Part shown: piece after piece, positions 7,381 through 14,540 of the stretch
How the letters are laid out: every line of letters starts with the position of its first letter
Position numbering within the stretch: the stretch's first letter is position 1
Virus record (IMG/VR): IMGVR_UViG_3300031999_004351
Coordinates: 1 to 20,758 of that record
DNA length: 20,758 nt
Reading direction: 5' to 3' (one strand)
DNA from: a virus
Position numbers and translations under genes: made by a program
The notes under the pieces: generated by a model
The model's input: the letters and a program-made list of their open reading frames with translations, nothing else
Database searches by the model: none
What the model was told of the DNA's origin: nothing

Positions 7381-8154
7381 CTACTCGGTGAACTCCGCGT
7401 CGATGGAGTCCTGCGCACGCGCCGTCTTGGCCCCGCTCGCAGGCGCGGCACCACCAGCCGCGTCGCCACCCGTCGCGGGCGTGAGCCCGAACAGCGCGGC
7501 GATCTCCTCGGGGGACAGGACGCGCGCGAACTGCGCCGTGTCGGCCTGCTCCTCGATCCAGCGCGTCGTGGTCGCGGCATCGACGTTCAGCGGCGTGGGC
7601 TTCTTGGCCGCGAGAATCTTGTACCGCGTGTCCTCCTTGCCGGTGCCCTCGCGCTCGATGGCGATGTCGAAGCCGTTGACCGGATCGGTGAAGTCACCGC
7701 CCAGCCCGAACTCCGACGACGACTGCTTGCGGATCTTCAGCAAGTCCTCGAAGATCCCCTTGCCGATGCCGAGCACGCGCGGCCCGCGGTCGGGGTTCTT
7801 GCGGTCGATCACGTTGACGAAGATGCGCAGGCCGGGCCACAGCTCCGACGCGCGCGCCTTGTCCGCGGACGAACCCGAGCGGTTCAGCGTCTCGGCCTTC
7901 TCGCACGCCGGGCACGGACGCTTGGCGAGCTGGCGCGGGCACGCGAACACCGTCGCCCGCTGCTGCCCCGGCATGCGGATGAAGTGCTGGCTCGTCTTCA
8001 CGAACGGCGAACCCGCCGACGGATCCTTCGGCGGCAGAACGCGGATGATGTTGCGCCCCACCTCCAGCTTCATGTAGTCCGCGGTGTTCAGCTCCTGGGC
8101 TTCCTTGTCCGCGTTTTCCATCGACCAACCACCGTGCTTCACCAGATTGCTCAT
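7381..8154 (-). CDS. gp32-like single-stranded DNA-binding protein
   Basis: This 257-residue protein matches the pattern of T4 gp32-type SSBs rather than bacterial Ssb. The core opens KLEVGRNIIRVLPPKDP at 29-45. A zinc site follows with H57, C72, C81 and C84, close to the gp32 spacing (H-x12-C-x9-C-x2-C). Further on are IFVNVIDRKNPDRGPRVLGIGKGIFEDLL and DFTDPVNGFDIAIEREGTG in the gp32 core order. The C-terminal 40 residues are Ala/Gly-rich and end acidic (DSIDAEFTE), the usual tail for recruiting replication partners. The start ATG at 8154 has AAGGAGA about seven bases upstream. It sits between a UvsY-like candidate and recA, a logical presynaptic filament cluster. It would coat single-stranded DNA during replication and recombination. 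Confidence 0.88.
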   Translation of the reverse strand: MSNLVKHGGWSMENADKEAQELNTADYMKLEVGRNIIRVLPPKDPSAGSPFVKTSQHFIRMPGQQRATVFACPRQLAKRPCPACEKAETLNRSGSSADKARASELWPGLRIFVNVIDRKNPDRGPRVLGIGKGIFEDLLKIRKQSSSEFGLGGDFTDPVNGFDIAIEREGTGKEDTRYKILAAKKPTPLNVDAATTTRWIEEQADTAQFARVLSPEEIAALFGLTPATGGDAAGGAAPASGAKTARAQDSIDAEFTE

Positions 8155-8208
8155 GTCATTTCTCCTTCACTCGATGCAGGGTTCAGGTTGCAGGTTCGGG
8201 TTGTACTA
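8155..8208 (-). promoter_or_regulatory. Leader of the SSB gene with AACC-type repeats and strong RBS
   Basis: Read on the minus strand, this 54-base gap carries four near-tandem AACC units (CAACCCGAACCTGCAACCTG, then AACCCTGC) and then AAGGAGA before the ATG. It is poor in secondary structure. T4 gp32 represses its own mRNA by binding an unstructured, repetitive leader. A similar role here is only a suggestion from the combination of repeats and the gene downstream. Confidence 0.35.
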
Positions 8209-8670
8209 CTACTTCCGCCGAAGAAACTCGGCGTCATTGTGCTGCTTGCGGATGCTCGGGTCGCCATCCATCTCGGCGCGCATGGTCGCACCCAGGCTGA
8301 TCAGCATGTCCTTCTTCGCACGCACCGCCTCGGCCACGCCAGAGATACGGACCTTCTCGACCTCGGCTTCGATGGACGTGAGCTTGGCGATCTCTATGTC
8401 GGGGTGCCGCTCGACCGCCGCATCGATCATCGACTCCGTGACCTTGCCCTCGGCAGCCAGCATTTCCCGGCACTCGATGCGCAGCTTGGCCTCGGTCCTG
8501 TCCAGCACCATCTTGGCCTTCAGGTGCTCGCGCAGCGCGTCGGCGTAGCGTGCGTTCCAGTAGGCCAGCGCGGCTGGCAGCTCGACGTACTCCTCGTTGA
8601 TCGCGAGCGGCTCCACGCTCACGCTCTTGCGTAGGAACTCGTCCACCTCCATGTCGAACAGCTTGGCCAT
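8209..8670 (-). CDS. Small helical protein, possible UvsY-like recombination mediator
   Basis: This 153-residue, almost wholly helical, charged protein contains no cysteine-pair or membrane features. The ATG at 8670 is chosen because GGGAGG lies at 8680-8675. The GTG one codon earlier is too close to it. ALAYWNARYADALREHLKAK at about 36-55 and SGVAEAVRAKKDMLISLGAT at about 110-129 are its most patterned stretches. Size, the helical layout and the place directly upstream of a gp32-like SSB and recA resemble T4 UvsY, which loads the recombinase onto SSB-coated single-stranded DNA. I cannot show homology from sequence by eye. It may simply be a conserved phage hypothetical protein. The leader to the polymerase stop (8671-8704) contains only the ribosome binding site. 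Confidence 0.6.
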   Translation of the reverse strand: MAKLFDMEVDEFLRKSVSVEPLAINEEYVELPAALAYWNARYADALREHLKAKMVLDRTEAKLRIECREMLAAEGKVTESMIDAAVERHPDIEIAKLTSIEAEVEKVRISGVAEAVRAKKDMLISLGATMRAEMDGDPSIRKQHNDAEFLRRK

Positions 8671-8704
8671 CACGCCTCCCTACCCCTGTCTTGCCCGGTT
8701 CGGT

Positions 8705-11700
8705 TTACGTTTTCACTTCTTCGAGCGCGCCCCAGGACTGCCCGACCTTGGCATCCGCCACAAGCGGCACCCCGTTGGGGATCTTCCACCGGGTCATCAT
8801 GCCAGGCACCTCTGACAGTACGGTCGCCACGAAGTCGTTGCGGACCTCCATGACGATGGAGTCGTAGACGGTGAGCCCGACGCGCACCGGCAGCTTGTGC
8901 CGCTTCACCCAGCGCACCACGTCAGTCAGGCTGGCCAGGGTCAGCTCAGCCGCCCCTCCTTGCACTGGACTATTCATCGCGGCCCGCTCGGCGTGCCCAC
9001 GCCGGCCGTCATCCTGATCAGCCACGCCGTGCAGGTAGCGACGCCGCCCGAGCTGGTCGAACAGCGGCACCCACACGAAGCCGTGCTTGCGCGCGTGCGT
9101 GATCTGCCCCTTGAGCCAGGCGTTCAGCGTGGAGAACTCCCCGAGGATGGCATCGATCAGCGCCTGCGCGATGGCCACCTGCTCGTCGGTGGGGTTCTGC
9201 GTCTTGAAGATGTCGCACGCCAGCGAGCGCGCGTGCTTGCCGTAGGCCACGGCGAAGTTCACCGTCTGCCCGCACACAACAGGCACGCCTCCATCACGGA
9301 CCAGGACATAGGTGCTCGGCACCGACAGACACGCCACCTCACCGTCGTAGTCCTCGACCTCACACTTCAGGTGGCCGCGCCCGTTAGAGCCTGTCGAACC
9401 GCTCTTGTCGCGAACAGTCAGCCGATGCGTCGTACCCTTACCCGCCATCGGAACAAGCCGCGTCTTGCGCCCTGTGACTGCGGCAACTGCCTGGAGTACA
9501 TCCGCGTTCTGCTGCTCGATGGAAAAGTACGTGTAAGACCGATCAAGTGCGCTTGCATCCCAATGCTGCGCCTCCTCCAAAATCACTTCGCGTCGGGTCA
9601 CGTTGAGCTGTACCCACCAATGCGGAAACTTCTTTTCGTCGAGCAAGTCGAGCACGTCTTCCGACAGACCAGGCGATAGCGTAAAGCAGTGGGTGCCGTT
9701 ACTCCACACACGCTCGGTGTACTCGCAACCCTTGAGCAGAACGCGCATGCGCTGAATCTTCCGTAACTTGGTGAAGCCAAGGCGCACGCGCCGCGTCGGT
9801 GAAATCGTGCCGTCTGCTTGCACCGCAACGGCCAACCTGTAGAGGTAATTCTCCTCCACGCCGCCGTCGAAATCAGCACCCTGCCCAACCCCTGCGTTCT
9901 CCCAGGAACCGTAATCGGGCAGCTTCTCCGGTATGCACACGAACGGCGTGCCGTCATCCTTGAACGCCAGCATCCGGTGGTCCGGCGTCACGCGAAGATC
10001 CATACCCTCATTCTTCAGGTGTACCAACTTGCCTGACGGATGCTTCTTCGTGAACACCTCCAACGGTTTGACCCACTCTAACGAAACGTCGCCGCGCTTA
10101 CGCGGAGTCGCCTGCGCGACTTCTTCCCCATCCGACAAGTCGACGATCCGCTTCCAACCTACCCTGGTCAGCACCTCCGTGTCAGGATGGAAGCACTTGG
10201 CCGCGCTGCGCTCCTTGCCCTTCTTGGGCACGTCCTCGGGCTTCATCCGCCACACGGTCGGTGCGACGAGCTGCGCGGTGCGGTAGTGGAAATCCACGCC
10301 CGACCTGAAGATGTCGATCATCTTCTTGTCGCCCGACTGCGACGCCATCACGCGCAGCTCGATCTGCGACTGGTCGAACTCGACCAGCGTCCAGCCCGCC
10401 TCGGCCGCGAAGCAGTTGCGCGCCATCACGCCCTCCTCGTCCTCGGCGCGCGGGATGTTCATGAGGTTCGGCTTCTCGCATGACGGCCGACCCGTCTCCG
10501 TGCCGTGCGGCTTGATGGACGGGTGGAAGCGATCATCAGACCGAATCCACTGCACGAGCCCGGCCTTACCCAGCTTGAACGGCTTGCCGACCGCGGCCTC
10601 ACCGCCGTCGGCGTAGGTGCCGCGCAGCTTCTCGTACTTGCGCCACACCAGCATGTCCTCGATGACCGGATGCAATCCGCGCATCGACTCCAGCGCATCT
10701 GCGTCGGTCGAGTCCTTGCCGGTCTTCGTGGCGTGCTGCGACGGCAGACCGAGCCGCTTGAACAGCAGCTCGGCCACCTGATCGCGTGAGCCGGGGTGGA
10801 TGTTGTACGGCTGGAACCGCGCGAGTACGGCGCGCTGCTTGGTGTCGCACCAGCGCGCCAGCGTTTCCGCAGCCGACCGGCTGGCCCCGATGCCCCACTG
10901 CTCCATGCAGGCGAACGTCGGGATGATGTCCTTCACGATGGTCTGCCACACGCGCGTGAGGTTCGGCTCGCCGGCCAGCCGCGCCTCCAGCAGCTCGGCC
11001 AGCAGCGCCTCGCTCATCGTGTCGCGTGCGTTGTACCGCAGCAACGGGACGCGCGGCACGGTCGCGAACGCCCACGAGCGGGTCGGCCACTCGTCGCGGA
11101 TGCCGCGCGCCACAGGCGGGTCGAGCGGTGGCGGCCCGCCGAACAGCGTGCCCTGCCCCGACAGCAGCTCCTTGGCTTGCGCCCTGGCCTGCTCAGCACC
11201 CGACTGGATCAGCTCGTCGGCTTCCTCCTTGTGCCCGCCCATCCCGACCAGCTCGGTGACGACCTCCAGCCGCGTGTCCGAACCGGAGTCGAGCAGCGCG
11301 CGCACGAGCCCGGTGTCGAACTCGATCCGCACGCTCAGCGGGTCCACCCCGAGCGCACACGCCATCGCGCTCACGTCGAACTTGACGTGCTGCCCGGCGA
11401 GCGGGAGCGTCGTCACCCAGGCGCGCAGCTCCTCGCGCATGGCGGGATCTTCGACGGCTGCGCCGTCGAACACGTAGACGTGCTCAGGCGCTTCGACCGA
11501 GGCGAACGCCACGCACAGTAGCGTGAACTCTGGCTCCCACAGAAGCCCGGCCGTCTCCACGTCGAACAGGACGTAGCGCGCGGCATCCAGCGAAGCGAGC
11601 GCGCGGCGCGCCTCGTCGACCGTCGACAGCACCGTGGCGAAGGCGTGCTGGTGCCGCGGCCGAGGGATAGGCGACGTGAGCGCCCAGTGAAGGTCAGCCT

Positions 11701-12280
11701 CGAACGCCGCCTTGATGAAACGATTGCGCGACGTGGCTGCCGGGTTCGACAGCAGGTAGACCGGCGTCGGCGTGTCGCCCATCAGCCAGCCGTAGCCGCG
11801 CCGCACGGACATCATCGGTGGCGCGCGCCCGAGCAGCGAGTAGGCCGCGATGCTGCCGAGCGCCACCACGCGCTCGGGCTGCACTTCGAGAAGCGTCTGC
11901 GCCATGAAGCCGCGGCAGGCGTCGGTGTACTTGAGCAGCTTCACCCGGTCCTTGTCGCTAGCCATCACGCCGTGGCAGCGCAGCCCATTGTCGAACGCCA
12001 CTGGCCCGGCCCACAGCTTGCTCACGAGCCGGCGCAGGTAGCCGCCGGCCGTGCCGATCATCGGCCGGCCCGCCAGATCCTCGTCACGGCCCGGCATCTC
12101 GCCCACGAGCAGCAGCCCACCAGGGTCGCCCTCGGGCGGCACGCAGACCGTGCGGATACCCTTCTGCCCCGACAACGGGCAGCGCCGACACGAGTGGTCA
12201 AGGCCAAGCGGCTTGACGCGCTCGACCGCCGCAAGCGGCGTGTCGGGGTAAAGGGCTAGGTGCTCAATGGCCAAAGGCAC
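8705..12280 (-). CDS. Uracil-DNA glycosylase / family A DNA polymerase fusion, interrupted by an intein
   Basis: This is a 1191-residue precursor; the spliced protein would be 881. Residues 1-200 are a family 4/5-like uracil-DNA glycosylase with GEMPGRDEDLAG at 60-71, four Cys (31, 34, 102, 122) placed as for a 4Fe-4S cluster, and SNPAATSRN at 178-186. A 3'-5' exonuclease follows: Exo I FDVET near 239-243, Exo II GQHVKFD, and Exo III YNARDT. Polymerase motif A is FDQSQIELR near 635-643. The O-helix is RSAAK/TVNFAVAYG, split by the intein at residues 696-1005. Motif C is YDS at 1139-1141, where most family members have HDE. The start is GTG at 12280, six bases after the previous stop, with only a weak GGGA upstream. 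It is the replicative polymerase of this phage. The glycosylase domain probably checks for uracil, which fits with thyX nearby. Confidence 0.93.
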   Translation of the reverse strand: MPLAIEHLALYPDTPLAAVERVKPLGLDHSCRRCPLSGQKGIRTVCVPPEGDPGGLLLVGEMPGRDEDLAGRPMIGTAGGYLRRLVSKLWAGPVAFDNGLRCHGVMASDKDRVKLLKYTDACRGFMAQTLLEVQPERVVALGSIAAYSLLGRAPPMMSVRRGYGWLMGDTPTPVYLLSNPAATSRNRFIKAAFEADLHWALTSPIPRPRHQHAFATVLSTVDEARRALASLDAARYVLFDVETAGLLWEPEFTLLCVAFASVEAPEHVYVFDGAAVEDPAMREELRAWVTTLPLAGQHVKFDVSAMACALGVDPLSVRIEFDTGLVRALLDSGSDTRLEVVTELVGMGGHKEEADELIQSGAEQARAQAKELLSGQGTLFGGPPPLDPPVARGIRDEWPTRSWAFATVPRVPLLRYNARDTMSEALLAELLEARLAGEPNLTRVWQTIVKDIIPTFACMEQWGIGASRSAAETLARWCDTKQRAVLARFQPYNIHPGSRDQVAELLFKRLGLPSQHATKTGKDSTDADALESMRGLHPVIEDMLVWRKYEKLRGTYADGGEAAVGKPFKLGKAGLVQWIRSDDRFHPSIKPHGTETGRPSCEKPNLMNIPRAEDEEGVMARNCFAAEAGWTLVEFDQSQIELRVMASQSGDKKMIDIFRSGVDFHYRTAQLVAPTVWRMKPEDVPKKGKERSAAKCFHPDTEVLTRVGWKRIVDLSDGEEVAQATPRKRGDVSLEWVKPLEVFTKKHPSGKLVHLKNEGMDLRVTPDHRMLAFKDDGTPFVCIPEKLPDYGSWENAGVGQGADFDGGVEENYLYRLAVAVQADGTISPTRRVRLGFTKLRKIQRMRVLLKGCEYTERVWSNGTHCFTLSPGLSEDVLDLLDEKKFPHWWVQLNVTRREVILEEAQHWDASALDRSYTYFSIEQQNADVLQAVAAVTGRKTRLVPMAGKGTTHRLTVRDKSGSTGSNGRGHLKCEVEDYDGEVACLSVPSTYVLVRDGGVPVVCGQTVNFAVAYGKHARSLACDIFKTQNPTDEQVAIAQALIDAILGEFSTLNAWLKGQITHARKHGFVWVPLFDQLGRRRYLHGVADQDDGRRGHAERAAMNSPVQGGAAELTLASLTDVVRWVKRHKLPVRVGLTVYDSIVMEVRNDFVATVLSEVPGMMTRWKIPNGVPLVADAKVGQSWGALEEVKT
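9266..10195 (-). mobile_element. DNA polymerase intein with LAGLIDADG-like endonuclease and C-terminal Gln
   Basis: This is a 310-residue in-frame intein between RSAAK and TVNF of the polymerase O-helix. Block A is CFHPDTEVLTRVGWKRIVDL. Block B is RVTPDHRML with its T-x-x-H. The middle has two degenerate dodecapeptide-like segments, YRLAVAVQADGTI near intein residues 119-131 and VILEEAQHWDAS near 204-215, each followed by the usual basic and strand segments, so a two-motif LAGLIDADG domain is likely. Block F/G reads VACLSVPSTYVLVRDGG then VPVVCGQ, followed by Thr +1. The final residue is Gln (CAG at 9268-9266), not Asn, and the penultimate residue is Gly, not His. Splicing with C-terminal Gln is known for a few inteins but is often slow. 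The acidic residue of the first motif is kept and the second has D-A, so activity of the nuclease is uncertain. Confidence 0.93.
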
Positions 12281-12286
12281 GTCCCA

Positions 12287-12982
12287 TCAGGCCGGCCACA
12301 CCTTCTCGGGGTGCGCCTCGACGGTGCGCCGGATGCGGTCCTCCAGGTTGACCACCACACGCAGCGCCGGCACTTGGTCCTTCAGCTTCGTGGCCTCGAC
12401 AATCAGCACCTCGATCTCGTGGCACCCCTTGAGCAGCGCCAGCGCGTGCAGCGCGCCGACGACCGTCTTGGCCTTCGACAGCTCGTCAGGCAGGTCGCCA
12501 GCTTCACCGGCCGGTGCAGGCGCGCGGCTTGTCGGCGGGACCAGCGGCGGGTTCGGCGCAGTGCCGCCGGCCCAGGTCGGCAGCGGGTCGGGCGCGGGAC
12601 CGAACGGATCATCATCCTCCGGCAGCTTGGCGCTCGGCCCAGCCGGCATCGAAGCGTCAGCAAACTCGGCCTCGACCTGCTCGACCGGCGCAGGCGTGGT
12701 CACGATCTCCGGCAGCGGCGCGCCGGCCATGACCGCGGGGTGTGGCTCCTCATGGTGGACGTTGCCGTTCCGGTGCGGCATCGGCGTGTAGCGTTCAGCC
12801 TGCTCGCCGTGCGGAACAGCGACAGCCACCAGTGAGCCGAGCGAGAGCGCGTCCAACACGCGATGCGCATCCTCCAACGAGAGCCCGATGATGGTCAGCT
12901 CCTCATCCTGAAAGTGAACCATGTGGATGCGGCCGAGCACTTCGGCATCGGCCTCGAACGAGTGCAGCTTTGTGATCGCCAT
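12287..12982 (-). CDS. Hypothetical protein with two folded ends and a proline-rich linker
   Basis: I do not recognise a family for this 231-residue protein. Residues 1-65 look like a small alpha/beta domain (RIHMVHFQDEELTIIGLSLE, then VLDALSLGSLVAVAVP). Residues 66-165 are a low-complexity Pro/Ala/Glu/Gly stretch containing the acidic patch LPEDDDPFGP. Residues 165-231 are helical and charged (KAKTVVGALHALALLKG, NLEDRIRRTVEAHPE). The ATG at 12982 has GGAGGG a few bases upstream, and the stop is six bases before the polymerase start. It lies between primase and polymerase genes in one operon, so a replisome tether or accessory factor is plausible. The acidic DDDPFGP patch recalls partner-binding tails such as those used with SSBs. 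This is inference only. Confidence 0.7.
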   Translation of the reverse strand: MAITKLHSFEADAEVLGRIHMVHFQDEELTIIGLSLEDAHRVLDALSLGSLVAVAVPHGEQAERYTPMPHRNGNVHHEEPHPAVMAGAPLPEIVTTPAPVEQVEAEFADASMPAGPSAKLPEDDDPFGPAPDPLPTWAGGTAPNPPLVPPTSRAPAPAGEAGDLPDELSKAKTVVGALHALALLKGCHEIEVLIVEATKLKDQVPALRVVVNLEDRIRRTVEAHPEKVWPA

Positions 12983-12994
12983 GTACCCTCCGTC

Positions 12995-13876
12995 TTACCC
13001 GATAGGTGTGACGTTTGCGTTCTCCAGGCTCGCGAGCGCCTGCTCCTCCAACCACGCGCGCGGCACCTCGTCGGGATCAACCCTTGGCCCGAGGCGCACC
13101 GAGCCGGCGCGCTGTCCTTCCAGGCGCAGGCGCATCGCAAGCGCCCAGCCTTCCGCCCAAGCGTCGCCGTCGAGGATCACGCAGACCGGGCGCGGCGCGG
13201 CAAGCAGCTCCTGCACCTGCCACTCGCTCGCCTTGCCCAGCAGTGCGACCGCGCGCGGCCACAGCGCGATGGCATCCATTACGCCCTCAACCACGATGAC
13301 CGGCTCGTCCGTCTCCAGCAGCAGCGCGCCGTGGTGGTACAGCACCTCGCCGCGGTTCATGCCGGGCGGGTAGAGGTAGGGCTGCTCGGCGCGCTTCTCC
13401 CACGCACGACCAACCCAGCCGACCCAGCCACCCTGCATGTCCAGCACCGGTACGATCACGCGCCCGTAGTGCCGGCCGAACGCACACGCCCCGATGCTGG
13501 CCGCCGACCACATGTCCGGCCCGACGTTGCGCCCGAGCAGGTAGTCACGCGCTGGCGCGAGCGAGAGCGCCTCTCGTCCCTCCGGGTCGGCCAGTGACAC
13601 GAAGCCCTCGGGCGGTCCCAGGTTCGGTGGCGGCCCATCCTTCTCCGGCACCGGCGCAGTGTCCAGCCCGTCGAGCATATCGTCGGGCAACCGGCCCTTC
13701 GCATCGCACTTCCAGCAGCGGTAGAACGGGGGCTTGATGCCGAGCGACCGCCGCTTGTCCGGTTTGCCTGTGGCGATCTCGCAGACCGGGCAGTGGACAC
13801 GAAACCACCCACTCGGCGCGGCGCGCCCTGCGCTGCGCAGCGCCTCAAGCACCAGCCGGTGAACGTCGCCGCTCAA
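12995..13876 (-). CDS. DnaG-type DNA primase (zinc-binding plus Toprim)
   Basis: This roughly 293-residue primase is about half the length of bacterial DnaG. The zinc ribbon is C29-P-V-C32 with C54-W-K-C57. A short linker leads to a Toprim domain: PVIVVEGVMDAIAL (catalytic Glu) and PVCVILDGDAWAEG (D-x-D). It lacks a recognisable C-terminal helicase-binding domain. The start is taken as TTG at 13876, which overlaps the stop of the upstream gene by four bases (TTGA) and has GGGGG five bases upstream. In-frame GTG codons at 13888 and 13897 are alternatives that would add 4 or 7 residues. The TAA stop is at 12995. It would lay RNA primers for lagging-strand synthesis behind the DnaB-like helicase encoded two genes upstream. 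Confidence 0.9.
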   Translation of the reverse strand: MSGDVHRLVLEALRSAGRAAPSGWFRVHCPVCEIATGKPDKRRSLGIKPPFYRCWKCDAKGRLPDDMLDGLDTAPVPEKDGPPPNLGPPEGFVSLADPEGREALSLAPARDYLLGRNVGPDMWSAASIGACAFGRHYGRVIVPVLDMQGGWVGWVGRAWEKRAEQPYLYPPGMNRGEVLYHHGALLLETDEPVIVVEGVMDAIALWPRAVALLGKASEWQVQELLAAPRPVCVILDGDAWAEGWALAMRLRLEGQRAGSVRLGPRVDPDEVPRAWLEEQALASLENANVTPIG

Positions 13877-14499
13877 GCCAGCCCCCACAGCACGCACATC
13901 GAACCATCGGCTTCCACTTCCCGCCGGACGAACAGCGAAGCAGCCTTGGCGATCTCACGCAGGATGTGCCGGTCGGTGTAGCCGGTCAGCTCGACGAGCT
14001 GCGCGAGCGTCGAGCTGCCGGCCTGTCGGAGTGCAGACACGAGGATCGATGCTGTGCCTTCACCATCCATCGCGCGGCAGCGCAAGCACGCGAGCGCCTC
14101 CTTCTTGCGACGCCCGCACTCGCAACGCTCGCCACGCACATGCACCCGTTCTTGGACGCCGCGCCTAGCGTTCCACTCGCGGTCACGGATGGCTTCGCAA
14201 GGCCGACAGTACAGATGTACGCCGTCACGCCGCCCAGCATGCCGGTAGAACGCGGCGCGCGGCTGCCATAGCCCGCACCGACCCATGCAGAAGAACTGCC
14301 CACCATCCGGCGACGGCGGCCTGTGGCGCGCGAATGCGCGGCAGTAACCGGAGCGGTGCGCCCATTCCTTTTTCGCCTTTGTCGAGCACGCCTTGCAGAG
14401 CTGCGCATAACCGCGCCGCTGAGAAGGTGCCGCCCAGAATGACCCGACAGGTTGCCAGCCACAACCGGAGCAGCGCAGCCACGGACCCAGCTCGGCCAT
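13873..14499 (-). CDS. Triple zinc-finger protein with C-terminal winged-helix domain
   Basis: This is a 208-residue protein of unknown function. It has three Cys4 units: C10-x2-C13 with C35-x2-C38, C71-x3-C75 with C98-x2-C101, and C126-x-C128 with C138-x2-C141. The first two are repeats of one module (C-x2/3-C, a Trp-Gln-Pro segment, a basic turn, C-x2-C, then a basic helix ending near Trp). The same zinc module often precedes HNH nuclease domains, but no HNH domain is present. Residues 150-208 look like a winged helix (STLAQLVELTGYTDRHILRE). The ATG at 14499 is preferred because the first zinc unit begins at once. A GTG at 14547 would add 16 residues and overlap the helicase stop. Neither has a clear ribosome binding site. 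Its place between helicase and primase suggests a DNA-binding replication accessory or a regulator. Confidence 0.78.
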   Translation of the reverse strand: MAELGPWLRCSGCGWQPVGSFWAAPSQRRGYAQLCKACSTKAKKEWAHRSGYCRAFARHRPPSPDGGQFFCMGRCGLWQPRAAFYRHAGRRDGVHLYCRPCEAIRDREWNARRGVQERVHVRGERCECGRRKKEALACLRCRAMDGEGTASILVSALRQAGSSTLAQLVELTGYTDRHILREIAKAASLFVRREVEADGSMCVLWGLA

Positions 14500-14540
14500 C
14501 GTCGGCGTCGGCAGCAGCGCCGGCAGGCAGGCCACCGCAA

